A DNA stretch of 64,000 nt. Source: Tetrahymena thermophila SB210. Taxonomy: Eukaryota; Ciliophora; Oligohymenophorea; Hymenostomatida; Tetrahymenidae. The notes beneath the pieces are model-generated. The model was not told the DNA's origin. It saw nothing but the letters and a program-made list of their open reading frames with translations, and did not search any database. The stretch covers positions 1,116,001 to 1,180,000 of the forward strand of contig NW_002476463.1 in NCBI RefSeq assembly GCF_000189635.1. The letters run 5' to 3'. Shown piece after piece: positions 1 to 11,499 of this stretch. Positions within the stretch are counted from its first letter, which is position 1. Each line of letters begins with the position of its first letter. The translations under genes were made by a program, and so were the position numbers.

Positions 1-77
1 TTTAACTTTAATTATTACTTGTAAAGAAAATTCAATTTAATTAATAAATTAATTAATTATCTAAAAAATAAAAAAAA

Positions 78-888
78 ATGAATAAACTATTAATTGCAAG
101 TTTAACTATCCTTTTAATTACTTCTTTTGCAAGTGCTTAAAAAGGAATCTTGGGATTTACTCCATTATACTCAGGATATTCCTAAGATTAGTATTTATGC
201 ATGAGAAACTCTTAAAACGGATTCAAATACTAAAACCTAGTTGAAAAATAGATCTGGGGTTATGATCGTTACCACAAAATAGGGTAAAATTATGCTGATA
301 ATGTTGGTTTGTCCACTAATTCTATTTATGTTCCCTGCATCAATATCAACACAACTGACTACCCCTATTTTGGTTAAGAAAACTAACTCCTCACATTCCT
401 TAAATACTTCCAACAAAACCACGATGTTTTAAAAGGAGATTTTTTGTGGATTTCTATAGAGTAAAATTAATCTAAAAATTGCTAGTGGCATAATGACTTT
501 AATGTTAATTGTTCAGTTCTTGATGAAATAATGACTTAAGTTAGACGCTCAGCTGTTGGAGTTGATAGATTTGGTATAATGGCAAGCAAGTAAGATTGGG
601 AAGCCCTTTTTGGAAATAAATGCAACAAGTACAGTAGTTTCCCTCTCCACTATAAAAACTATGACAATAAACCTAATTTCAGTGATTGGTAATTTATTAT
701 TAAAAGTTTTCAATGATTTTCTATATTGAATTATTTTTTTATTTTACTATTTATCTAAAATAATTTTAAATATACAATTAATAAAAAGGAATGAATAAAA
801 GTTTGGTGGCTGGACTAAACCTTCAATGAAAACTTACTCCAAGGGAAAATTCGAATGCTACATAGATGCTGATTTGACTGTGTATTGA
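78..888 (+). CDS. Secreted GH25-like lysozyme, paralogue 1
   Basis: Two exons, 78-688 and 789-888 (236 aa). The intron starts GTAATT and splits a Trp codon in phase 2. An N-terminal signal peptide (residues 1-20, ending ASA before Gln) implies secretion or phagosomal/lysosomal delivery. The C-terminal half shows the pattern of the nematode/amoeba branch of glycoside hydrolase family 25: a 'PLxYxNYDNxPxFSDW' stretch, then 'FGGWTKPSMK'. GH25 enzymes cut the MurNAc-GlcNAc bond of peptidoglycan, which fits digestion of bacterial prey. The family's W-x-D-x-E active-site strand reads W-I-S-I-E at residues 124-128, so the Glu is kept but the Asp is Ser; activity is uncertain. TAA/TAG are read as Gln; the stop is TGA. 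A second copy follows downstream in the same orientation. Confidence 0.8.
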
Positions 889-1607
889 TTCAAACAAAAT
901 TATTTATAAATAAATAACTAAATAAAATTAAAACTAAGTATATATATGAAAATTGTTTTTATATTTTTATTTTCAGCGTTCATTTTTTAAATTTGGTAAA
1001 ATGAAAACAAAACTTTTTAAAATAAGATTTGCTTTTACTTTTTATGATTTCACAGTATTGTTGTGGATTGAATAGATGAAAATTAATCAATAGCAAAATA
1101 TGAAGAAAAAAAATATATTTTAAGCCAAAAAGTAAATAAATTTAATTAAACTAATCAATAAAACAAATTTAACTTAGAATGAATGACATTATTTTTGAAA
1201 TTTTGATGAAGTTGAGAAGAACTTTTTTAGGTTAGTGTTTATTTATCTATTTCGAATGGGTTTTGATTTTTGATATTCAATTTAATAAAAGAAATCTTTT
1301 ATAAAGTAATATCATAAAATCCTGAATAGATTAGGTTTTATGAGAAAAACTTTATTTACTTAGATTAGGTTTAGATGTAATGTATTTTCCTTTTTGGTTA
1401 ACAATTTTATAATAATACTAGCTACCCTTTCTAAATAATAAGAAATCATCAAAAATTATATTTACATTGAATTTAATAAATATACAATTTAATTGGGTAG
1501 TTTACTGCTATCTGAATTTCTTTTGAATTATTGAAAAAATAATTAATCATCACTTTCTCATAATTAATTTCAATTTAATAAAATTAAAACTCAAAAAATT
1601 TTTTAAA
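889..1607. other. AT-rich intergenic spacer between lysozyme paralogues
   Basis: No convincing gene. A 33-codon ORF at 945 begins with a hydrophobic stretch but has no further support. The stretch just before 1608 resembles the leader of the first lysozyme (AATTAATT runs, then A-rich sequence up to the ATG). Confidence 0.6.
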
Positions 1608-2396
1608 ATGAATAAAAGATTAATTTGTTGCTTTTTAATACTCTTAATTTCTGCAAGCGTCTATACATAAAGCAGCATTGCCTTCTATGATTTACTTGAC
1701 TATGAAGCAAATATGTATTAATGCTTAAAATTCTACAAAGTCTCAACTCAGCTTGTTGATGGATATAAAGATAACACCACAATATTTTCTCCCTAAGTTT
1801 AAGGTAAGATAGACAGAGCATAAGAATAAGGGATTTCTACAGATTTACTTTTTGACCCTTGCGTTAATACTGTCAGATAAGAGAATTTTTACACTCCTGA
1901 GTATCAAGTAACTAAATTCTCTGAAAACTACAAATTTCTTACAGGTTACTAAAATATCTGGTTTAATGTCATTTAAAAAGCTGATAGAAATTGCTTTTGG
2001 TCAACTGATGCCAACTTAAATTGTGAAATTTTGACAAAATACATTTCCCTTCTCCAAGCCTAAACAGGTAAGAAAATTGGTATTCGCTCATCATCTCTCG
2101 ACTGGTCCAATATCTTCGGTACTACCACAAACTGTGCTAATTTCGGCAACCTTCCACTTTCTTACATAAACTATAATCAAAAACCAAACTTCTAAGACTG
2201 GTAATATTTTTTTTTTTTCTCAATTATAAATAATGAAAAAATAAATAAAAGTTTAATTAAATAAAATATTTAAGTAAAAATATATTTAAATTTATAAAGG
2301 TAAGATTAATAATTCGGTTCATGGAGAGGTCCTTTGATGAAAGAATTTGACACTACTGAAATATGCGGTCTCACTACTACTTTATCTGTCTATTGA
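1608..2396 (+). CDS. Secreted GH25-like lysozyme, paralogue 2 (catalytic acids lost)
   Basis: Two exons, 1608-2200 and 2300-2396 (229 aa). The intron sits at the same place and phase as in the upstream copy (inside the Trp codon after 'NFQD'), so the two arose by tandem duplication. There is a signal peptide at residues 1-20. The GH25 C-terminal pattern is present ('LPLSYINYNQKPNFQDW', then 'FGSWRGPLMK'). The active-site strand equivalent to W-x-D-x-E reads W-F-N-V-I at residues 118-122, so both acidic positions are replaced. It may be a non-catalytic, peptidoglycan-binding relative. Identification as a family member is solid from the alignment with copy 1; the lack of activity is inference. 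Confidence 0.78.
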
Positions 2397-4171
2397 TTAA
2401 TAAAATATAAAATAAATTAAAAAAATTTAATATTCAGTATATATAAATTGATATTTATACTTTTAATAAACAAAAAAAAAAAATCTAAATTTTAAAATTA
2501 ATTTTTATTCTCTTGTTTATGAAATAATAAATTATTTTACTTTATTTGAAAAAATTATTTACTTATTCATTCATTTTTTAAAGATTATGAACTTTATTTT
2601 AAGAAGTGTTTTTTTAATCTTTCAATTTTAACTAATATGCTTATATAAATATGCATTTACATTTGAATTATAGTAAGCATTTAATATTTTATTTATTTGA
2701 TTAGAAAAATGATAATTTAAAAAAACAAACATTTCAAAATCTAAAAGATATGTTTTACAAATAAATTTTTTATTTAAACTTTAATTTTTTAATAAAATAA
2801 TATTTCAGAATCAACCAAATAATAATAATTTTATAATTAAGTAATAAAAAATTAATGATTTCAATTATTTAATAAAAAATAGCAAATATTTATTCTTAAC
2901 CGAAAACTATTAATTTTAATATTAAATCTTACAGTAAAGCTTGAATATATTTTAGTAAAATAATATTTCAATATCAAAAGTATTTATTATTTAAAGGGAA
3001 TAAAAAAATTATTTATTAAAAATTATCATAATATCTCTCCTTTTCTAATAATTACTATGAAAATCGCTTTAACTTTATGTAGAAAGATTAAAAAAAAGTA
3101 ACTGAATTAAAAATAAAAAACATTTTAAATAGCTAGGCATATAGGAATGACTATAGAAATTCAGTGCCAGGTTTTATCTTTTTTAATAATATATTAACCC
3201 ATGTATTTATTGATTATTTTTTGATTAGATTTTTTATCGAGCAAAGAAAGAAAGATATTACTTTTATTTTTTTGGGTAAAAGAATTTTATTAGAATAATA
3301 AAATTTGATTTATTTAAAATGAAACAAACATTAATAAAATTAAAAATAGCTCATTTTATAATAATTTATTAAGCTTATTTAATTTATTTAGCAAATTATT
3401 AAATATATAAATGATTTTGTTATTTATGATTGATTTTAAAGACCTTATTTTAATTATCTTTAAAATTACCTATTAAAGATAAATCTTTTATGTAATATTT
3501 TTAAAATATTCTAAAAGATAACCTATTAAAAATATTGAGCTTTTAATCCTATTCTTCAATCTTTTTAAATAATCCAATATACTCAGATTTAACCATTTTT
3601 TCTAATAACCTCTCCTTTTTTTTTGTGAATTGTAAAGATTAAAAAGTTAATGCTTTTTTAAATCAACTCTTAAATTTTATGTTAATTTTTTAATTTAATT
3701 TTAATTATCTATTTTTAATTTATAAAAAATATATTTTATGTTTAAATCACAATCAAGAAGTACAAATAAGAAAAAATTAATTAATAAATAGTTTGCCATA
3801 AAGTAATTTTCTCTTTTCTTCTTAATAGCTAATTTAATGTTCATAAGCTGTAATGTTTCTTTTCCTATCATTTGTAAAATATACAATAACTATTACCAAT
3901 ATGTATGTATATGCTCATGCTTATATAAATTTAATTTAAAGGAATTGAAAGGATAGTTAATACACTCTCAATTAATTTACTGTTAAATCAGTGTCTTGCT
4001 TAAACACATAAAAAATATTTAAATCTTTTTGTTTGATAGCAAATTATAAATCTACCAAAGCAATAAGCATTAAACAAGTATTGATATTTTAAAAAAAGGA
4101 CTCAAAATTTATTAAATAAATAATTGAAAAGAAATATAAAAGGAAAGTAAATTAATAGTAAAAGCAAATAA
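2397..4171. other. 1.8-kb AT-rich intergenic region
   Basis: Very AT-rich with many homopolymer runs. I saw no gene, tRNA or repeat family. A slightly less AT-rich patch near 3130-3175 followed by a T-run could be a small RNA, but nothing identifies it. Confidence 0.5.
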
Positions 4172-7100
4172 ATGAAAGAAATAGAGTTAAAAGTAGTTTA
4201 GCAGAGTGTTTTTTCTTCAATGTCCTACTTCTTGAAGAACTCTTTAATCGAAATGAAAAGGAGATTTTGTTATTTTTTGCTATCACTAGTTTCAATCATA
4301 GTAGTAGTTTGTGCTGCATAAATTACCTAAACAATTACAGATAAATCTTAATTAATTTATTTGCAATCTGGTGAACTAGCTTATGGATAAATAGATATGA
4401 AGTTTACCACTAATATAGATTACATTTATAGTAATTTTATTTTTCTTGCACTTTTAGAAGTCATTTTTAAAACCAAATTCTGCGAATAAATAAACTCAAT
4501 TAATTAATACATTTTTAAAATATAGTACCATTCTACAAAAATAGATATGAGGATAAATCAACATTCAACTTCACATAAGTTCAGAAGAGACTTGAGCTTT
4601 TAGGCTTAGAGAATCAAATTTCACCTAGAATTGTATTTGACTTAAATATTACTCTTGTATCATAGTAAGGAGCTTGTGTTGTAGATAGTTCAACTCCACT
4701 TTCTTCATTTCCAGAAATATTCAACTATTGTCCAAATTAAAAAGATTCTGAATTGATATTTATAGATACTGAAAAGGAAAGAAATATTGGATTAGGGAGA
4801 TCATTTGACTTATCAGAGATTCCAGAAGATTAAATTGTGATAAATTAAGAACTTGCAGATGAGATGTGTAATTTCAAAATATATAGAAAAATTAAATAAT
4901 AATAATATTATTAAAATTTCTACTTTTAATAAAAGAACTCAAAGAAGGCAGCACTGTTTTGTTCTCTATCAAGCCTAATATTTATTATTTCTATGGAATT
5001 TAAACTTTTTGTTGGTTTCACTTTGACGGAAATGAACAAAATTGCTAAACTTCTCTAACTAACTTTGAACATTATTAGTTTGACACGTACATTTCAGCTA
5101 AGGTTGCTAAAATTATTGATAAAAATGTTGGTAAAGAGTCATTTAACACGATGAAGAAGGCTGCTTTCATGGAATTTAAATATTTATATAAGCTCTTAAA
5201 TAAGCACGCTAATTAATAGTTGAAATATTACTTTCCTTTATTGCAATATTATGACAATTTGTTTGAATTGGATCCTTACTAGCATACTGCATAAGTAAGC
5301 CATTAATAATAACTAATATTTAAATTTGAGATGAAATTAATAATAAATATATTGATGTTCAAAAAGGAATATATTATTTTATCACACAAATAGTTATTAA
5401 TAAAAAATATTTTATTATTGTAAAAATTAAAAAATTATTATTAAATTTAATAGATGGTGCTCAATTTGCCAAACAGAGTAGATTTTTATACTAAACAAAA
5501 TATGGACTAAATTGAAATAAGAGGAAACTTCATAGCAAGTGAAATAATAAGAATTTTAGGTGTTTATCCTGTTTCAATTAATTTACCAATACTTAAGCTA
5601 TTTCATGATCTCAAATATGCTTAGATGTTTTTAAGTGTTGTTACAAATATGATTATACTTCTTTTCTCTTCTCTTAGCATAATGATGCTCTATAATCTAC
5701 TACTTGTATCTGTAGAAACAAAAACATACGAACTAGGTGTATTAAGAATAATAGGACTTAACAAAGTAGGTGTTGTTATCATGATTCTTTCTTAAAGTCT
5801 TTCTTTTGTCATTCCAGGAGTTATAATCGGTATACTCCTTGCAACTTAGATATTAGCTATTGCCAGTGTAAAAGCTAAAGAAATTGTTGGATTAGATATC
5901 AGTAACTCGCCATCTATTAATTCATATGGATTATGCTTATTTTTAGGTAAAAATAAAAATGTTTAAATAAAATTTATCATGAAATAATTTATTAATTATA
6001 AAATGATTAAAAAAATTTATTTTTTATATCTTTAAATCATTATTTTACAGGGCTATTTATACCATTGGCTTCATCGATAATACCAATCAAGAGTGCGCTT
6101 AGTAACTCACTTAGTTTTGCACTTGATAAAGATAGGTCAAAGAGTTCTGCAGTTAAGATCACTGTTGATTTAGATGGTAAAAATACTAATTGGGGATAGA
6201 TTAGCTTTGGCCTACTTTGCTCACTTTTTGGATTTTCTATCTATTATTTATTGCCTCTATCGCTTTTTACATTAGACATGAGTATGCTCATAACAATATT
6301 TTTCTTTATTTTAATTGGACTTTTAGTGGGATTGATACTTGTAAGTATTAACTTTTCTTACCTCTTTGAAAAACTAGTTGTCTATGTGTGTCTATTTTGG
6401 ATATCGGCATCTTCATAAAAACTTGTCCTTAAGAACTTAACTTGTCATAGAATAAAAAATACCAGAACTTCTATTATGTATGGACTTAGTATTGCATTTG
6501 TAGTTTTTGTATGGAGTGCAATGAGTCTTTAAATTGACTCCTAATACTATCAAGTTCTATTAAGTTTTGGAGCAAACTATTGTGTGCTTGATAATTTTAA
6601 TGGCTTTAAAATAGACTCTTATGAAAACATGTTTTCATCTGATCTAAAAGAATATATTAGATCTTATACCATGGTAACACAAAACATAGAACAAACTTTA
6701 CAAGATAATGGTAAATTCATTAAAGTTCAATTTAAACTAAATTTTCAACTAAAAAAATTAATTAATTTAAATACTGTAAGTAAAGCAAACCTCATTTATA
6801 TCTCCCTCCATATTTTTATAAAACAAATTAAATCTAGCAAAATATCAAATCCATCACTAATTTAAAAATTGATTTGATTAAAATAATAATAATTTACAGT
6901 ATATTTTAATCAAAATAATTAAAAATATATTTAAAAAACTAAAAATGTATAGGTGTTCATGGTTAATTTAGAATCAAAAATAAAGGTTAAACATTAAATT
7001 TGAGAACTAGAGTTTTAGCTTTGTAACCAAATTACTTGCAAACAACATATAAATAATTCCTAAAGATAGAATAAAAATCATCAAGTGGTTTAGATATTGT

Positions 7101-8006
7101 TTAAGAATTATATTCATCATAAGAAGTAGGAAAAATAATAATAAGCAAATAATTAGCAGAATAGCTTTTCTATAGCTCTGATGTAAATTTAGATGAAGGA
7201 AGCAATGAAAATTACGTTTTCTTAGAGTTTACAGATGGAAAATAAACAGTTTTTAACTATTAATTTTAAGTTTCTTCTATTGTTTCTTCATTTCCAGGTA
7301 TAAATATGCAAGGAGGAGGTTTATCTTCATTAGATTAAGAGCAAAATGTTATTATATCTATTCCTGCTTTTCAGCAAATACTTGAGAGTATAATTAATAA
7401 GAAATAAACTAATATTTATGATAGAATGATTATAGATGCAGATTTAGAAAATGAACTGATTATTAAATCTAAACTTAGGGCTGCTTCTAATTATTAATGT
7501 AACTTAAACTTAAATATTCAATTATTAATATTTTTTTATTAGTAAGATATATTTGGTCATTTAAGGGCTCTTCTGAAGAATTGGAATAAAATATGAAATT
7601 GATTAATATTTCATTTTCTGGTTTAGGAGGCTTAGTAATGCTTCTTTGTTTTTTCTCTCTGATATCTTCAATGACGGCAAATATCTATGACCAAAGCAAA
7701 GAAATAGCAATAATGAGAGCTGTAGGTCTGTCTAAGTTAAAATTATCTTTGATATATATCTACGAATCTTTTGTCTTAGTTTTTTCGAGCTGCATTATAG
7801 GAACTATTGTAGGTATGGTTATTGGATATTCTATGAGTATGCAAAGATAGTTATTCACTTAAATGGCTGTTAACTTTAGATTTCCAAAGGATATTTTGCT
7901 TTCTTAATTTGTAATTTCTATAATATGTGCTTTTGCCTCAACTATTATGCCCATAATTCACTTACTCAGATAGCCAGTCTCAAGCATAATAAGAAAAGTC
8001 TTTTGA
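4172..8006 (+). CDS. FtsX/MacB-like ABC-type permease, 1040 aa
   Basis: Seven exons: 4172-4430, 4526-4867, 4936-5294, 5454-5946, 6051-6710, 6953-7498 and 7543-8006 (3123 nt). All joins are GT..AG and keep frame. The N terminus has one membrane helix followed by a large non-cytoplasmic domain. Exon 4 holds a classic FtsX core: several helices around 'ETKTYELGVLRIIGL'. A second core lies in the last exon, with 'QSKEIAIMRAVGLSK' flanked by helices. This internally repeated layout is that of two-FtsX permeases of the MacB/LolCE type, which couple ATP hydrolysis by a separate ATPase subunit to lipid or lipoprotein movement or mechanical signalling. No ATPase gene is seen nearby, and the substrate is unknown. 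The 44-nt last intron is the shortest seen in the window. Confidence 0.85.
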
Positions 8007-8844
8007 GTAATTTTTACAAAAGCAAGCAAATAACTTTAACTGATTTATGAAATTAAAAAATTTAGTCAAAAATACAAAATACTACTATATATAATATATA
8101 TACCAATAAATTCTGTATTCAAATTTATTTTAAGTTTTATTAAATTCTCATTTTAAAACTAATTTTTCTTCATCAATAATTAGAAAAACAATTACATTTC
8201 TTTATATTGAATTATATTATTGATCAATATTTATTATAAATAATCTGTGTAAAAAAAATAATCATCTATTTATTAATCAATCAGCATAAAGTAAGATAAA
8301 AATAATAAAATAGCTTAATTATCATAATCAAAATTTTTATTCATTTTTTTTTTAATTATTTAAATTTCAATAAATTTTTTATAAGACTATTTTAGTTTTT
8401 TTAAATGTAAATTAAGCTGTTTTTTATAAAAATACAATTATCTCAATTATTTGTTTGCAATAAGTTCGTTTTTTAAATTTTTGAGCAAATAATTTAGTAA
8501 AGTCTTTGAAAAAATTAGAAATATTCTTAAATTATTTTATATAATCTAAACATTTTAGTAAATGATTTAAAATAAATCATAAGTTAAAAAATATTAAATA
8601 GAATAAATTAATTTTAATTTTAAATATTAAATAAATTTTACAAAAAAATATATCAATAAATAAAAAAGTGGTTTAAAAGTCAATGAAAACTCTTTGTTGA
8701 AGCAATATATTTTTTTATTTGTTAAACATCTATTTAACATATGAATGCCTTGATTATACTTTAAAATAAAATAAAAATATATTTTTTAATTTTTAAACAC
8801 AGAAAAAAAGAAAAGCATCCAAAATAAATTTCTTCATACTATCA
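8007..8844. other. AT-rich intergenic region
   Basis: No gene recognised. Long A/T runs only. The downstream small gene might start with an extra upstream exon here, but no clear donor was found. Confidence 0.5.
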
Positions 8845-9105
8845 ATGCAATAAGAAAACTCAGAGTAAAATAAAAATTCAATCCCCTCTGAATTTTGGTA
8901 TGGATAAGGGTTCTATTGTCCAGAATGCCACTTCGCCTTTGCATACTTTTATGAATGGGATCACATGTGGTATGAATGTTATTGGAAAGAATACAAAAAT
9001 GGAGAATATGAATAAGCAGATAACCTATCAATTAAAGAGAATGATGAGTTAAAATGCATCAGATGCGAAAAGACAGTTAAAGTCGTAAAGAGAAATGAAA
9101 ATTGA
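8845..9105 (+). CDS. Small CxxC/CxxC zinc-ribbon-like protein
   Basis: Single-exon ORF of 86 aa, read with Gln at TAA/TAG and ending at TGA. It carries two cysteine pairs, 'CPEC' near residue 26 and 'CIRC' near residue 70, separated by an aromatic-rich stretch (WDHMWYECYWKEY). That is the layout of a small zinc-ribbon or treble-clef fold in which two CxxC knuckles hold one zinc. The family was not identified. The ATG at 8845 is the first in frame near the ORF. Codon choice and the local rise in GC against flanking DNA support it being real. An upstream exon cannot be excluded. Confidence 0.6.
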
Positions 9106-9221
9106 AGGGTTGGAATACAAAAAGGAGTTGAAGAAACTAATTTATTTCAGACAATTATTTTCTGTTTTTAATATTGTATTTTTATGAAAATTATGTTATA
9201 TTTTTATTAATATAGTCCCCC

Positions 9222-9275
9222 GCATGAATTTTGAGAAAATCATATAATATATCAAAAGTTTCTCAAAATTCATGC
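9222..9275. repeat. 17-bp perfect inverted repeat (hairpin)
   Basis: Arms 9222-9238 and 9259-9275 are exact reverse complements, separated by a 20-nt AT-rich loop. Short imperfect matches continue outward (C-rich run before the left arm, GGGC after the right arm, then TATA on both sides). It sits between the small zinc-ribbon gene and the MCU-like gene. It could be a MITE-like foldback or a 3'-end hairpin; nothing distinguishes these here. Confidence 0.75.
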
Positions 9276-9427
9276 AGGGCACTGTATATCTATTAAACAT
9301 ATTTTTTTGAAAATAGGATTTATTACTATTCAATAAATTATTCCAATTTGATAAATTTGCTTTAATTTAAATAAAATCGTAGGATTAACTAACAAATTAA
9401 CTATCACATAAAGTATCAAAACAAACG

Positions 9428-10946
9428 ATGTTTACAAGAAGTTTATTTAGAACTGCTGCTAATAGCATGTTCTTTAAAAAAAATAATATTTTCTCAACCT
9501 TCGCTTTACAAAGAAGCTTTACCACAAACTAAAGCAATTAAACTGCTAGAAGAAGTAAAATACTCTAGTTGCAATTTTGATAGTTTTTAATATATTATAA
9601 AATATTAGATCACAACCATAATCATCAACACACTAACTAAAAATCTACAAGTAAAATCTTTGCTAAGCTCATTCTCATATTTAATAACATTTTTTATACC
9701 TTAAAGCTTAACAAAAGTAGATAACTGAATTAGATCCAAATGCCAAAAGTAATTTATTAGCTATTTCTACTCACAAATACATTATTTAGATAAATGATTG
9801 AACAATTAATTTGCTATTAATCATTTGAATTTTTAAATTTTATAACAAAAAAAGATATTGATTTAATCCTCAGACACAATAGTGTCAGCTTAGAAATCGA
9901 ATTAGATGGAACTAGGAAAATTTATTTTATAAATGAGAATTTTACTTTCAACATTCTCAAAGAAATGATAGAATTTGAGTATCCTAGCTGTTCAGTTGAA
10001 TTTGACTTTACAAGAAGTGGCTCTAATCTCGTTGATTAGGACTCTAATTTATTTAATTTTTTGAGAAGTGACGAAATGGGTGAAGTAATCATAGAGGTCG
10101 ATGATGAAGTATTTGTATTGAGAAATAGTGGTCACAGTGTTCTCAACCAGTACCTAATTTAGGTTGAAAAGGAATCTTAAGAGAATTAAGGTGCTCTTCA
10201 CTGGTTTTTATAATGCTAAAAAAATAAAATACATCCTTCCCACGCAGGGGTACTTTCTCATCTTATAAGTTAATTTTAATAAGAAGTTAAAAACCTCAAA
10301 GCAGCAGCAAAGAAAGATATTAACTTATCTGAGACTGAACTTGATAATATATTTATAAAAACATTTAAAAGTTTTAGTGCTCCAGTTAACTAAGAAATTG
10401 AAGCAATTTAACATCAACAAAACATCATCGAATAGGAGCTTTCTAAATTGTATGATAGAAGAGATAATCTCTTTGAAGCTGCAACCAAAAAATCTTACTT
10501 TTACCTCAAACTCATTTTACTTATCTCATTAGGCCACTTAGCTACTTTCTACTATATGATATTCCATGTAGAATGGTTAGGTATGACTAATTTTTTGTTA
10601 TTTCTAATATAAATAACTAAATTAAATTATTTTAACTCTTTTTAAAATTAATTTTATTTTGAAAAAAGGTTGGGATATAATCGAACCTATTACCTACACT
10701 GTTGCTCAATTTTCAGTTTTGCTTGCAATAAGATTTTTCTGGAAACATAAGTAAATTCGTTCAGTTGAAAACATCATAGAAATCGGTAGATAAAGGTACT
10801 TGAATTAGCGTGTGATAAAGGACATATATTCTAACTTGCAAGAATAAATAATTTAGAAAGAATAACAGAGAGACTTTTTAACAAAGAGAGCAAAGATACT
10901 TTTAAATAAAAAAACCTATAACACAATATCAATAAAGGACATTTGA
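9428..10946 (+). CDS. Mitochondrial calcium uniporter pore subunit (MCU-like)
   Basis: Four exons, 9428-9554, 9707-9748, 9855-10580 and 10669-10946 (390 aa), all frame-consistent. The first ~40 residues are Arg/Ser/Phe-rich with no acidic residues, a typical mitochondrial presequence. A matrix domain is followed by a coiled-coil stretch, then TM1 (about 270-292), a short loop with the pore signature W-D-I-I-E-P at residues 300-305, TM2 (about 306-323), and a basic, coiled-coil C terminus. In MCU the Asp and Glu of the W-D-x-x-E-P motif form the Ca2+ selectivity filter of the inner-membrane channel. Here the usual DIME is DIIE (Met to Ile), with both acids kept. The intron between TM1 and the filter splits the Gly codon just before the motif. 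Confidence 0.88.
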
Positions 10947-11499
10947 AATTTAATTTTTTTAAAAAACATTCAAATTTTCATTTCTTTAACTTATGTATTT
11001 GTGTATTCGTATTAGTTTTAACACAAATTATTAATAGATTAATTCAATCAAAATATATCATTTGTTCATCGTTATTATACCAAAAAATTTATTCTTTATT
11101 AATAATTAATAAATTATTTTTTAATATTTTTTTCCAAAAAAATGTATTCTTTTAATCAGATTTTTGAAAACAAAAAATGTAGATTTAATATTTGAAAAAA
11201 AAGTAATATTTTTTTATTCAGTCTTGAGATATTCATTTTTTTCATATAATTTAATCTATTTTTTATCTAAATTAATTTTAAAAATTAGTTATTTAAACAT
11301 AGTAAAAATAATATTAATTGTGTGTTTTTAAGTCAAATTATATAAATATTAAGAAAAAATATTATAAATTCTAAGCGAATATGTTTGAGTTAATAATATT
11401 GATATTAATATATCCAAAATTTTTTAATAATTTGCAAAATTAAGCGCCAAAAAATAATATTTTTCAAACAATTTTTATATTATAAATCATATAATTGCA
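10947..11499. other. AT-rich intergenic region
   Basis: No gene seen. A short ORF continues from 10943 but is extremely AT-rich, Phe/Ile/Asn-biased, and overlaps the MCU-like stop codon, so it is treated as chance. Confidence 0.6.

Noticed and set aside
945-1046. Short ORF starting with a hydrophobic stretch between the two lysozymes
   Set aside because: Only 33 codons to TGA, no family pattern, and no good intron linking it to more coding sequence.
1603-1821. Minus-strand 72-codon ORF
   Set aside because: Exact antisense shadow of lysozyme copy 2, which has clear family motifs on the plus strand.
10943-11155. 70-codon ORF after the MCU-like gene
   Set aside because: Overlaps the MCU stop, extreme Phe/Ile/Asn bias from AT-rich DNA, no motif.
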